DNA of 64,000 nt, taken from positions 1,922,001-1,986,000 of the forward strand of contig CP065006.1 of NCBI GenBank assembly GCA_016699695.1, in the 5' to 3' direction. This document shows, in pieces, positions 52,001-61,199 of the stretch. The notes under the pieces were generated by a model. It did no database searches. It worked only from the letters and a program-made list of their open reading frames with translations, and was not told where the DNA came from. Made by a program: the position numbers and the translations under genes. The stretch comes from Bacteroidota bacterium (GTDB lineage Bacteria; Bacteroidota; Bacteroidia; Bacteroidales; UBA10428). The number at the start of each line of letters is the position of its first letter. The stretch's first letter is position 1.

Positions 52001-52858
52001 ATGATGGTCAATTTTGTTCAGTGGGATGTGAAGCCCCAGATTCTTCAATTCGAAAGCTTTGAATTGCGCTGGTATAGCCTTCTTTTCGCAATGGGTTTTA
52101 TTGTGGGCTATTACATTATGCAACGCTTTTTTAAACGCGAAGGAATTAAGCTCGAATTGCTCGACAAACTTACCTTTTATATTATAATAGCTACCATTTT
52201 GGGTGCTCGTTTTGGTCATTGTGTTTTTTACGAACCCGATATTTACCTGAGAAATCCTCTGAAAATATTTTTACCCTTCGAGGGCCGTATCGGACACGAT
52301 TTCAGGTTTACTGGTTTTCAGGGACTTGCCAGTCATGGAGGTGCCATTGGTATTTTAATAGGTCTATGGTTATTTTCTCGAAAGTTTAAGGTGAATTACC
52401 TTTGGATCCTCGACCGAATTGCCATTGTGACCGCCTTGGCTGGTGCGTTTATTCGTTTGGGAAACTTGTTTAATTCCGAAATTTATGGGGTACAAACCAG
52501 CCTGCCCTGGGGTTTCCGCTTTATGCGCGAAATGCTCTATCCACCCTATCCCACAGCCGAACAGATAGTACCCAAACACCCCACTCAGATTTATGAGGCT
52601 TTAGCTTACCTGTTAATTTTTGTTTTTCTGATGGTGCAGTACGAAAGGCGCTACAAAGTATTAAAGAATGGATATTTCATTGGCATGTTGCTGATACTTG
52701 TTTTTTCTGCACGCTTTTTTATTGAGTTTGTAAAAGAAGCGCAGGAATCGTTCGAAGAAGGCATGAAGTTAAATATGGGCCAGATACTCAGCATACCTTT
52801 TGTGGCAGCAGGTGTTTATTTGCTGTGGCGAAAGCCTAAACCCACCGAAGGGAAATAA
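52001..52858 (+). CDS. lgt: Prolipoprotein diacylglyceryl transferase
   Basis: The frame opens at 51932, but the ATG at 52001 (or 52004) fits the family, giving 285 aa. Seven membrane segments; the Lgt signatures GARFGHCVFYEP, GLASHGGAIGILIGLW and IRLGNLFNSEIYG are present. Attaches diacylglycerol to the lipobox Cys of prelipoproteins, which the many lipoproteins in this window need. Confidence 0.95.
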   Translation: MMVNFVQWDVKPQILQFESFELRWYSLLFAMGFIVGYYIMQRFFKREGIKLELLDKLTFYIIIATILGARFGHCVFYEPDIYLRNPLKIFLPFEGRIGHDFRFTGFQGLASHGGAIGILIGLWLFSRKFKVNYLWILDRIAIVTALAGAFIRLGNLFNSEIYGVQTSLPWGFRFMREMLYPPYPTAEQIVPKHPTQIYEALAYLLIFVFLMVQYERRYKVLKNGYFIGMLLILVFSARFFIEFVKEAQESFEEGMKLNMGQILSIPFVAAGVYLLWRKPKPTEGK

Positions 52859-52919
52859 GACTTCTCCCAGATACTTTGGTGAAGAAGCTCTTAATGTTTT
52901 CATTCTAAAAATAAAAAAG

Positions 52920-52967
52920 ACTTTAAAAAGAGAAGGCTGTCTGCCCCAAAGGAGCAGTACAGCCTTC
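52920..52967 (-). terminator. Terminator of the DUF4397 protein gene (minus)
   Basis: GAAGGCTGT...ACAGCCTTC with an inner CTGC/GCAG stem (52932-52967) and, on the minus strand, a CTCTTTTT run. Now separated from most of its gene by the IS element. Confidence 0.8.
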
Positions 52968-52993
52968 CAACCAAACCCTCAGCCAGGGCTGTC

Positions 52994-53125
52994 TTACATT
53001 TTATTAAAGCGTATGGTTTCCGATTTTCCTTCACTTTCGATTTGAAGAATATACATTCCTGAGCGAAGTGTTTCCAGACCAATACTCATAGCACTATTAT
53101 TTGCATTTTGAGTTTTTGTAATTAA
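52994..53125 (-). pseudogene. Severed 3' end of the DUF4397 gene: T9SS sorting domain
   Basis: Minus-strand codons in frame with the gene beyond the IS element: LITKTQNANNSAMS, then LRSGMYILQIESEGKSETIR and the end FNKM. GMYILQI ... R-F-x-K is the C-terminal end of the type A T9SS sorting domain. Joined across the TTAA duplication to residue 1083 of the upstream part, it would give a 1124-aa protein. Confidence 0.85.
53122..53125. repeat. Target site duplication (TTAA), left of the IS
   Basis: TTAA directly next to the left terminal repeat; the same TTAA is at 54622-54625. A 4-bp YTAR-like duplication is known for the IS701 family. Confidence 0.8.
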
Positions 53126-54621
53126 TTCTACTTTAACAGATTTACAATTTTGAATATGAGTAATTTATATCACGCTGTCGTTTTAAATGCCGGTCATAAA
53201 TTCTATCAATCATTTGTTCTTCGGTCATCTGTTTATAAAGTTTAAAAGTGATAAATTCTTTAATATCACGAGCCGATAGTAAAGGTAAATCATCAAAGCA
53301 ATGCAATTTTTCTTTTAAAATAAATGACGAGACCAAAAAGTTTAATGCAACCTGGTGTTGCCATGCAAGCCATTTTCGTGTCTGAAACTGGTCTAGCCCG
53401 AGTATCTGTTTTGATTCTTTTATGCAATGTTCTACAAAGTACCGTTGTGCTTGCATATAGGCTATAGCTTTCTTAGTGTATTGTTCAAGATTAGCATTGG
53501 TAAAAGAATATTTTATTTCGTCCTTGCCTTCTTTGGTTTTCGTTTTACGGATAACCAGTAACCTTTGCTCTACTTGCATTTTACTGTTATTGATTATCCA
53601 AAGCTTTATAAAATGATAGTCAGCTACAAGAACTCCTTTGGCTGTATTACGAACACTAATACGCTGCCAATTTTCGTCATTTAAAGTCTGTAAATATTTT
53701 GATACACTTAATTCGTCTGTAGTTGCTTTTAATTTCTTGGGTTCACGACCCTTATTGCTTTTTCGCTCGGGAATAGCCAAGTCAGGACGTTCCAAATATA
53801 TTTTTTGGTCTTTATGGATATCCAGCATGTACAGATAACCAAGCAAATCTATGCTGCTGGCAAAATCCACATCGTTACCATAATAACCATCGCCTCCAAT
53901 AAAATCGAAGATGATGCCATTGGTTACTTGCTGGCGAATAATTTCTAATGCCAGTTCGAGCTTAGTTTTAAATGTTCGGTGCTTTACAGGAACGCCTGCT
54001 TTTTCGCATCTTGTCTTGTCGTCACACCAAGCCTTGGGAAGGTATAGTCGGGCATCAACCATTGATGCAAAATCCCCATTACTTAAACAAGCAAATACCG
54101 CAACCTGACTATTTGATAGTTTCCCTACATTCCCACAATATTGATGTCCAACGCCTACGCTATGGTCGCCTTTTTTTACCCAACCACTTTCATCAATAAT
54201 CAATCCTGTAAGTTTTCTTTTGGGTAAAACCTGGCTTACTTCCTGGGCTACTTGATTTATCAAAACTCGATGATCCCAGTTAGACTCAGTTATAAAGTGC
54301 TGCATTTGATGGTAGTTAGCTCCCAAATCTTCGCTTATTCTTTCAATATTGCGCATCTGACTTTGTATTATTCCTAATGAATATTGCTGTGCTTTGTCAA
54401 AGAACTTCTTTGTTGAATTACAAAATACATGCTGATAATCATTAAGGTGAACACTAACTCGCTCTATTACAGAGGTCAGTGTTTTCCATATCGATTATTA
54501 TTTTTACGTTGTATTAAACATTTTTCGGAACGATAAGCCTGTTTTTCTGTGCATTGAAGATACTGAATTTCCTTGAAATATCAATGTTTACAAGGGTTTT
54601 GTTTAATCTGTTAAAGTAGAA
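53126..54621 (-). mobile_element. IS701-family insertion sequence
   Basis: 1496 bp. Perfect 17-bp terminal inverted repeats TTCTACTTTAACAGATT (53126-53142) and AATCTGTTAAAGTAGAA (54605-54621), TTAA target duplications outside both, and one transposase gene inside. It splits the DUF4397 protein gene at its T9SS sorting domain. The perfect ends and intact duplication suggest a recent insertion. Confidence 0.9.
53142..54356 (-). CDS. IS701-family transposase
   Basis: 404 aa from the first ATG. DDE signature: LIIDESGWVKKG (Asp), GVGHQYCGNVGKLSNSQVAV, FIGGDGYYGN (Asp) and YFVEHCIKESKQILGL (Glu). Upstream the same frame stays open to 54494 and reads like the family's N-terminus (HLNDYQHVFCNSTKKFFDKA ... 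QSQMRNIERI), but contains no ATG, GTG or TTG. A good ATG at 54489 is in another frame (MENTDL), so the annotated start is probably not the true one: a frameshift or a noncanonical start is possible. The stop abuts the left terminal repeat. Confidence 0.85.
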   Translation of the reverse strand: MRNIERISEDLGANYHQMQHFITESNWDHRVLINQVAQEVSQVLPKRKLTGLIIDESGWVKKGDHSVGVGHQYCGNVGKLSNSQVAVFACLSNGDFASMVDARLYLPKAWCDDKTRCEKAGVPVKHRTFKTKLELALEIIRQQVTNGIIFDFIGGDGYYGNDVDFASSIDLLGYLYMLDIHKDQKIYLERPDLAIPERKSNKGREPKKLKATTDELSVSKYLQTLNDENWQRISVRNTAKGVLVADYHFIKLWIINNSKMQVEQRLLVIRKTKTKEGKDEIKYSFTNANLEQYTKKAIAYMQAQRYFVEHCIKESKQILGLDQFQTRKWLAWQHQVALNFLVSSFILKEKLHCFDDLPLLSARDIKEFITFKLYKQMTEEQMIDRIYDRHLKRQRDINYSYSKL

Positions 54622-57600
54622 TTAAAGTCTGTCCGGTAATTCCTACTACTTTTACTGTTACAAATCCCTGGTATTCCGAATCAAATTCAACAGTAAGTTC
54701 TTTACTTGCCGGATTTGGATATACCATTGAGCTTAATGCATTTCCTGAAGGTGTATTTACACTGGTGTAATTCGATACAGGCAATTCAACCAGGTCGCCA
54801 CCAGCGGCCAATGCCACCCACAATCCAAATGCTGCACCATTGCTGTTATTGGCAGGGGTCAGGAATCCTGAAGCTACTACTGTAATTGCAGCACCATCGA
54901 GTCCAAGTGTTTCAAGTGGAGCATCGTAACGCTGAATCTTTGTAGTGCCAGCCTCATCGCGCAATTCAATCACGTAATCAGCAGTGGGCAGTTCAAGGTA
55001 GCCGGCAAAGGTTCCATAAGCCAGATTGTTTACCAATTCGCCAGGTCCTGTGGCTTCGTATATGTCCACAACAGGAGCATCTGTCGAACCGTGGAATACA
55101 AGCAGGTCGGTGTTAGCTGCTTCTGAAGCTTCTTCTCGTGCAGTGGCATGCACATAAATATCGAAGGCTTGGGCAGGGCTATAACCTGTAGCACTTACAA
55201 TGCCATTGGCTACCAGCACATAGTTGGCATTCCAGTCGAGTGTAGTAGTCAAATTATAAATACTTTCCGAAGCTGAAGTACTTGAAGCTGGAGCTATGTC
55301 GATGCTGATTTCTGAGTTGGCAGGTGCATCGATAAAGGAACTCGCAGTTCTGAAAGCAAAGTTATCGATCAGCAAACCGCCATTCAGGTACACATCCACT
55401 TCTGCTGCAGCAGCATCGGCTGAGTTATGAATTACTTGTACACGGGCAGTGAAGGTTTCGTCGTTAAAGAATACGGTTGCCAGCACAGTGTCTCCCATAA
55501 TCTCAACAGTTCTGTTCGCTCCACCACTTGGGAATTCCGATTTGTCATCATCCCATGAGTTATTGATGCGGTATTTATATTCATGCACCACATCGGTAGC
55601 CAAAGGAAGAGTTACTGAATAGATATTGTCGACACCTTTATCCAAGCCGGTGTAGTTTGTAGCCCATTCGTTAAAACTTCCTGCAATATCTACTGAGTCG
55701 GTCATAGGATCGAACCTTTCTGTAGCCGCCCAGTAGCTCATATCTACACTAAAGGTAGCATAAGCAGTTTCTGAAGCAGAAGGTAGTTCAACAACAGCTC
55801 CTCCAGCAGTGGCAGCAAATAAACCAAATGCTGGACCATCACTGTTATTCGAAGGGGTGAGGAAACCTGAAGCAAATACTACTATGCCTTGGCCATTTAA
55901 GCTGAGATTGGCTAATGGAGCAAGATAAGTGGCTACTGTGGTTGCACCTGTTTCATCTCTGATATCTATGGTATAGTCTGCAGTAGGTAACATCAGATAG
56001 CCAGCAAAATCGCCATAAGCTATATTATCTACAATTGTTCCGGCACCGGCACGTGTTTCAACCACATCAACGGCAGGAGCATCGGTAGCACCATGATATA
56101 CCAATACTGCTGTAGTATCGCCCATGGCTGTTTCCATACCCATATCGTACACATTGATAGCAAATGGAGTAGCAGGACTATAACCAGTTCCGCTTACAAT
56201 ACCTGACGCCATTAAAACATAGCTATTTCTAGGATCCAAAGTAGCAGTGAGGTTGTAAATGCTTTCGCTAGCCGAAGTACTTGAAGCAGGAGCAATATCG
56301 ATGCTTATTTCTGTATTGGCAGGTGCATTGATAAAGGGTGATGCATTTCTGAAAGCAAAGTTGTTGAGCAAAAGAGCATCATTCAGGTAAACATCTACCG
56401 AATCAGCAGCAGCATCGGCTGAGTTATGAATTACCTGCACTCTTGCAGTCGATTTTGGCAAAGCTACCAGATTACCACCAGTAGGTAGTGCTACATAAAG
56501 GCCAAAAGCAGGTCCATCGCTGTTGTTGGCAGGGTTCAGGAAACCTGAGGCCACTACTACAGCTGCAGCACCATCAAGGCCTAAGGTAGCCAGGGGAGCG
56601 TTGTAGGCAGCTACATTCACTGTACCTGAAGCGTCGCGCACTTGCAGATAATAGTCGGCAGTGGGTAGTTCAAGGTAACCGGCAAAGTTTCCATAAGCCA
56701 GATCGTTGGCGAGGTTAGCAGGGCCAGTAGCTTCAAAAACATCTACTGTGGGTGCATCAGTCGAGCCGTGGTAGACAAGCAGATCGGTATTTGCACTATT
56801 GGAAGCCTCTTCACGGCCCATGGCATACACATCGATATCAAAAGCTGTAGCAGGGCTATAACCTGAAGCGCTTACAATACCCGAAGCAACAAGTACATAG
56901 GTATCCTGCGGATCTAAAGTGGTAGTTAAGTTATAAATGCTTTCAGCTGATGAGGCACTTCCCTTAGGGGCTATATCAATGCTTATTTCGGTATTAGCCG
57001 GTGCATCGATAAACGAACTGGCTGTTCTGAAAGCGAAATTGTCGATCAATAATCCATCGTTCAGATAAACGTCAACACTGTCAGCAGCAGCATCGGCTGA
57101 GTTGTGAATTACCTGCACACGGGTGGTAGTTTGGGGCAGTGCCACCAATTCACCACCTGAAGGAAGTGCTACATAAAGGCCGAAGGCAGGTCCATCGCTG
57201 TTGTTGGCAAGGTTCAGGAAACCTGAGGCTACCACTACGGCTGCAGCACCATCAAGGCCTAAGGTAGCCAGGGGAGCGTTGTAGGCAGCTACGTTTACAG
57301 TACCTGAAGCGTCGCGCACTTGTAAATAATAATCGGCAGTAGGCAGTTCGAGGTAACCGGCAAAACTTCCATAAGCTAAATCATTAACCAGATTAGCAGG
57401 ACCGGTAGCTTCATAAACATCTACTGTGGGAGCATCGGTAGCGCCATGAAATACAAGTAAGTCTGTGTTGGCACTGTTTGAAGCCGACTCACGACCCATA
57501 GCGTTTACATAAATATTAAATGCAGTGGCAGGGCTATAACCGCTGGCACTCACAATACCATTCGCAACCAGAATGTATTTTTCTCCGGCTGAAAGAGTAG

Positions 57601-57868
57601 TAGTGAGATTGTAAATGCTTTCTGTGGCCGAGGAGCTTGTTTTAGGAGCGATGTCAATACTAATTGGGCTGCCGGCTGGGGCATCGATAAACGACGTGGC
57701 ATTTCTAAATGCAAAATTGTCGAGTAATAAAGTGTTGTTGAGGTACACATCCACCGAATCGGCGGCAGCATCGGCAGAGTTATGGATAACCTGCACTCTT
57801 GCTGTTTGAGCAAATGCACTACCAATTACCAGCAGTGATGTTGCCATTATAAGAGTAAACTTTTTCAT
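54611..57868 (-). CDS. Exported four-repeat DUF4397 protein, truncated by an IS
   Basis: 1085 aa in the present form, of which the last few codons come from the IS end. Signal peptide (LIMATSLLVIGSAFAQ). Four DUF4397 repeats of about 226 residues (near 23-248, 249-474, 475-697 and 806-1030), each with RVQVIHNSADAAAD...VDVYLN and a VVVASGFL-type strand. Between the third and fourth is a module of about 100 residues (DIAGSFNEWATNYTG, HEYKYRINNSWDDDK) resembling a starch-binding CBM20/48-like fold. The end VYPNPASKELTVEFDSEYQG is the start of a T9SS type A sorting domain, cut by the IS. The protein would no longer be sorted to the surface. Confidence 0.85.
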   Translation of the reverse strand: MKKFTLIMATSLLVIGSAFAQTARVQVIHNSADAAADSVDVYLNNTLLLDNFAFRNATSFIDAPAGSPISIDIAPKTSSSATESIYNLTTTLSAGEKYILVANGIVSASGYSPATAFNIYVNAMGRESASNSANTDLLVFHGATDAPTVDVYEATGPANLVNDLAYGSFAGYLELPTADYYLQVRDASGTVNVAAYNAPLATLGLDGAAAVVVASGFLNLANNSDGPAFGLYVALPSGGELVALPQTTTRVQVIHNSADAAADSVDVYLNDGLLIDNFAFRTASSFIDAPANTEISIDIAPKGSASSAESIYNLTTTLDPQDTYVLVASGIVSASGYSPATAFDIDVYAMGREEASNSANTDLLVYHGSTDAPTVDVFEATGPANLANDLAYGNFAGYLELPTADYYLQVRDASGTVNVAAYNAPLATLGLDGAAAVVVASGFLNPANNSDGPAFGLYVALPTGGNLVALPKSTARVQVIHNSADAAADSVDVYLNDALLLNNFAFRNASPFINAPANTEISIDIAPASSTSASESIYNLTATLDPRNSYVLMASGIVSGTGYSPATPFAINVYDMGMETAMGDTTAVLVYHGATDAPAVDVVETRAGAGTIVDNIAYGDFAGYLMLPTADYTIDIRDETGATTVATYLAPLANLSLNGQGIVVFASGFLTPSNNSDGPAFGLFAATAGGAVVELPSASETAYATFSVDMSYWAATERFDPMTDSVDIAGSFNEWATNYTGLDKGVDNIYSVTLPLATDVVHEYKYRINNSWDDDKSEFPSGGANRTVEIMGDTVLATVFFNDETFTARVQVIHNSADAAAAEVDVYLNGGLLIDNFAFRTASSFIDAPANSEISIDIAPASSTSASESIYNLTTTLDWNANYVLVANGIVSATGYSPAQAFDIYVHATAREEASEAANTDLLVFHGSTDAPVVDIYEATGPGELVNNLAYGTFAGYLELPTADYVIELRDEAGTTKIQRYDAPLETLGLDGAAITVVASGFLTPANNSNGAAFGLWVALAAGGDLVELPVSNYTSVNTPSGNALSSMVYPNPASKELTVEFDSEYQGFVTVKVVGITGQTLILL
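54622..54625. repeat. Target site duplication (TTAA), right of the IS
   Basis: TTAA outside the right terminal repeat, pairing with 53122-53125. Confidence 0.8.
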
Positions 57869-57946
57869 AATTTAAAAGTATTTATGGTTCGAGGTAGAAA
57901 CAGGACTTGATTCAAAAGGTTAAACAAAAAATACAAAAAGATTAAA

Positions 57947-57954
57947 CAAAAGTA
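57947..57954 (-). promoter_or_regulatory. -7 box of the DUF4397 gene
   Basis: CAAAAGTA on the plus strand, i.e. TACTTTTG on the minus strand, a TAnnTTTG box about 79 nt before the ATG at 57868. No clear -33 element. Confidence 0.4.
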
Positions 57955-58062
57955 AATTATACGACTTCTATTTTAAATATTAATTGTTTCTAAATCATTA
58001 TTAATTAATGCAATAGTATTCAGTTTGAAAAATAGATTCTAAATAGTTATTTCGATTATAAA

Positions 58063-58737
58063 ATGCACTTTATCAATAAGCCAAACAATTACCCCTTTTC
58101 GTTTAAAGGATTAACTTTACCTGCGGAATCAATTCAACTTATGGATAAGCAAGAAGTGACTATGCTACAGATAAAGGATTCGCTCATTAGCCTGGATGTG
58201 GTGGAAAGAAAATTTTGCTGCGATTTGGCGAAATGTAAAGGAGCATGCTGCATCGAAGGAGATTCCGGTGCACCCTTGACCGAAGAGGAAACAGGCATTC
58301 TGGAGAGGGAATATCAGCATATCAGACCGTTTATGCGTGCCGAATGTGTGGAAGCAGTGCAGGAGCAGGGTACCTGGGTGACCGACCACGAAAACGATAA
58401 GGTTACACCTTTAATAAATGGTAAGGAATGTGTCTATGTATTTTTTGAAAAGGACATTGCCAAGTGCGCCATCGAGAAAGCGTATTTCGAAGGGAAAACA
58501 TTTTTTAGAAAACCTGTATCGTGCCATTTGTACCCGATACGGCTGAAAAAGTATGCAAGCTTCGAAGCGGTGAATTTTCATGAGTGGGGTATTTGCAAAC
58601 CTGCGCGCGCTTTGGGTGCGCTACAGGACCTTCATGTTTACCGCTTTTTACAGGAACCTCTTATACGCCACTACGGAAAGGACTGGTATGATGAACTGGA
58701 GATGGCAGCAGATTCTTTGTTAAATCCGAAACTCTGA
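58063..58737 (+). CDS. DUF3109 family protein
   Basis: 224 aa in the long form. The family motif FCCDLAKCKGACCIEGDSGA is at about 51-70; further Cys at GKECVY, AKCAIE and VSCHLYPIR. These cysteines may bind metal, possibly an iron-sulfur or zinc site. DUF3109 proteins usually start close to the MLQIKDSLISLDVV segment, so the ATG at 58162 (M34) is probable. Function unknown. Single gene on the plus strand before the metal efflux genes. Confidence 0.85.
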   Translation: MHFINKPNNYPFSFKGLTLPAESIQLMDKQEVTMLQIKDSLISLDVVERKFCCDLAKCKGACCIEGDSGAPLTEEETGILEREYQHIRPFMRAECVEAVQEQGTWVTDHENDKVTPLINGKECVYVFFEKDIAKCAIEKAYFEGKTFFRKPVSCHLYPIRLKKYASFEAVNFHEWGICKPARALGALQDLHVYRFLQEPLIRHYGKDWYDELEMAADSLLNPKL

Positions 58738-58834
58738 AAAACTTGAACTACTCAGGCTTTCGCTTGTTTACTCAATAGCGATAATACTTTTCTGCCTTAT
58801 CATAGAATGTAATTCAATTTAAGCAGTTCACTCA

Positions 58835-59776
58835 ATGGAAAATCACTCGCACGGGCATCATCATCACCATAGCCATTCGTCACATCACCACAATGACTTA
58901 AAGGAGAACAGGCTTTTATGGGCCACCTTGCTTAATTTGTTTATTACTGTGATTGAGATTGTCGGTGGTCTTTTATCCAATAGCCTTGCTCTTTTATCCG
59001 ATGCCGTGCACAACCTGGGCGATACGTTGGCTATTATGCTGGCCTGGGTTGCCAACCGTATTGGCAAACGTTCGGCTAACTACCGCAAGACGTTTGGCTA
59101 CAGGCGCATCGAAATACTGACAGCCTTTTTTAATGCAGCAATTCTTTTGGTGATTATTGCTTTTCTGATACGTGAATCCATTCTGAGATTTCAAAACCCC
59201 GAACCAATCAAGGGACTGCTTATGTTTGTTGTTGCTACTGCAGGGCTTGTGGCAAACGTGATCGCTATGCTTCTTCTTAAAGGCGATTCAGGAAAAAACA
59301 TCAACATGCGTGCTGCCTACCTGCACTTGCTTGGCGATACTTTTTCCTCAGCCCTTGTTATTGTGGGTTCGGTATTGATCTATTTTTTCGAAGTATACTG
59401 GATCGACCCCTTGCTTACGATTCTCATTGGGCTTTATATTGTAAAAGAAACCTTTTCTATAATCCGGCAGTCTTTCAATATTCTGATGCAAGCCTCACCT
59501 GCCAATATCAGTCTCGAAGAGGTAAAGAAACAGCTTGAAAATCTGGAAGGAATTGACAACATACATCATGCCCATCTTTGGAACCTGAGCGACAGCCAAA
59601 CACATTTCGAATGCCATATCGATGTTACTTCCGACATAAAAGTTAGCGAGACCAGCCTTTTAAAGCAGAAAATTGAACGCTTGCTAAGAAAGGAATTTCA
59701 TATTACCCATGTAACCCTTCAATTCGAATACAATTGTTGCAGCGAAAAACAGCTGATTCACGACGAAAAAAAGTAG
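58835..59776 (+). CDS. czcD: CzcD-type cation diffusion facilitator
   Basis: 313 aa. A His-rich N-terminus (HSHGHHHHHSHSSHHH, 4-19), six membrane segments and the metal-site pairs LLSDAVHNLGDTLA and LHLLGDTFSSALV in helices 2 and 5, then a cytoplasmic domain (NIHHAHLWNLSDSQTHFECH, FHITHVTLQFE). Zn2+/Co2+/Cd2+ exporter. It is followed 3 nt later by an SO_0444-type exporter, so the two form one operon. Confidence 0.9.
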   Translation: MENHSHGHHHHHSHSSHHHNDLKENRLLWATLLNLFITVIEIVGGLLSNSLALLSDAVHNLGDTLAIMLAWVANRIGKRSANYRKTFGYRRIEILTAFFNAAILLVIIAFLIRESILRFQNPEPIKGLLMFVVATAGLVANVIAMLLLKGDSGKNINMRAAYLHLLGDTFSSALVIVGSVLIYFFEVYWIDPLLTILIGLYIVKETFSIIRQSFNILMQASPANISLEEVKKQLENLEGIDNIHHAHLWNLSDSQTHFECHIDVTSDIKVSETSLLKQKIERLLRKEFHITHVTLQFEYNCCSEKQLIHDEKK

Positions 59777-59779
59777 ACA

Positions 59780-61030
59780 ATGGAATTTTTAAAAGAATAT
59801 TGGAACGAGCTCGTTGCCCTTACTCTTGATATGGGCCCCTGGTTGTTGTTTGGTTTTCTGATTGCAGGTGTGCTGCATGTATTCTTCCCTGAAGGAAAAA
59901 TGAATCGGCTTCTTGGAAAATCGAACATGAAATCGGTTTTACGTGCCGCCCTCATTGGCATACCATTGCCTTTATGCTCCTGCGGGGTAATACCAACAGG
60001 AATATCCATCCATAAAAATGGAGCTTCGAAGGGTGCCGCCGTGTCGTTTCTAATCTCCACCCCGCAAACAGGAGTAGATTCCATTCTGGTAACCTATTCC
60101 TTATTGGGCTTGCCTTTTGCCATTGTGCGCCCGATAGTAGCTTTTTTTACGGGCATTATGGGTGGGTATCTTACCAACCGCGCAGAAAATCGCTCCGAAG
60201 CTCCTTCGAAAGCAGCAGAAATACCAGTGCCCCGAGACAAAAGTATACATCCGCTTGTGGCAATTTTTAAGTATGCCTTTGTCGATTTTCTTCAGGATAT
60301 TGCCAAATGGCTGGTGATTGGACTTCTGGTAGCAGCCCTGATTGCAGTTTTTGTTCCAGACGATTTTTTTGCTTCTTACCTGCACCACGATTTTCTGGGC
60401 ATGCTGATTATTTTGGTTGTGTCGATACCTATTTATGTCTGCGCAACCAGCTCGGTACCTATTGCGGCCGTGCTTATTTTAAAAGGTCTTTCACCCGGTG
60501 CAGCCCTTGTGTTTCTCATGGCAGGACCGGCTACCAATGCAGCCACCATTTCGGTAATCGGTAAAGCAATGGGAAAAAGAACACTCATCATCTACCTCTT
60601 TACTATCATTTCTGGTGCACTTTTGTCGGGGCTATTTATCGATTATTTTCTTCCACGTGAGTGGTTTGTATCAGGGCTTAATGCCCATCACCACCATGAG
60701 CATGGTTTGTTGCCTCCTTTTGTTCACCTTGCTTCCGGAATACTTATGACTGCATTGATTGCCAATGTTTTTCTTTTAAAATGGATGAAGAAAATGAAAA
60801 AGACGGAACCTCAATTTACCCTCGACAAGCCTGATATCAGGGTATTTGTGCGAGGAATGAACTGCAACCACTGTAAAAATACGGTGGAAACAAATCTGCT
60901 TAAACTCGAAGGCATTGATGCCGTAAAGGTGAATCTGGATACTGAAACCGTATTACTGGAAGGCAGAAATGTGGATTTGCTCAAAGTGAAATCGACAGTA
61001 GAAAGTCTGGGATACAAATTCGAATCCTGA
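59780..61030 (+). CDS. SO_0444-family Cu/Zn efflux transporter (DUF318 permease with HMA tail)
   Basis: 416 aa. Membrane permease of the ArsP/DUF318 type: IPLPLCSCGVIPTG (about 61-74), STPQTGVDSILVTYSLLG and CATSSVPIAAVLILKGLSPG, LMAGPATNAATI. The tail (about 345-416) is an HMA domain with the C-x-x-C of GMNCNHCKNTV and LKVKSTVESLGYKF. A His-rich loop (NAHHHHEHG) may also bind metal. The gene pairs with czcD 3 nt upstream and probably exports Cu or Zn. Confidence 0.85.
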   Translation: MEFLKEYWNELVALTLDMGPWLLFGFLIAGVLHVFFPEGKMNRLLGKSNMKSVLRAALIGIPLPLCSCGVIPTGISIHKNGASKGAAVSFLISTPQTGVDSILVTYSLLGLPFAIVRPIVAFFTGIMGGYLTNRAENRSEAPSKAAEIPVPRDKSIHPLVAIFKYAFVDFLQDIAKWLVIGLLVAALIAVFVPDDFFASYLHHDFLGMLIILVVSIPIYVCATSSVPIAAVLILKGLSPGAALVFLMAGPATNAATISVIGKAMGKRTLIIYLFTIISGALLSGLFIDYFLPREWFVSGLNAHHHHEHGLLPPFVHLASGILMTALIANVFLLKWMKKMKKTEPQFTLDKPDIRVFVRGMNCNHCKNTVETNLLKLEGIDAVKVNLDTETVLLEGRNVDLLKVKSTVESLGYKFES

Positions 61031-61199
61031 TTTGTCATGAATAGTCTTATAAATTCGGCAAATTGTAAAAACTGATATCTGTTAGTTTTCAGCGTTACGA
61101 TTTGATCTACTTTTACTTTTCCTGTTTTCTAAGGAATAGACCTATTTTTAGCACACATTATTAAATATAAGATCAATAATTAACGGAAAAATCAAAGCA

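Noticed and set aside
54611..57868. Long direct repeats considered as a CRISPR array or tandem gene copies
   Set aside because: They are in-frame protein domain repeats (DUF4397) of about 680 bp, without short repeat/spacer structure.
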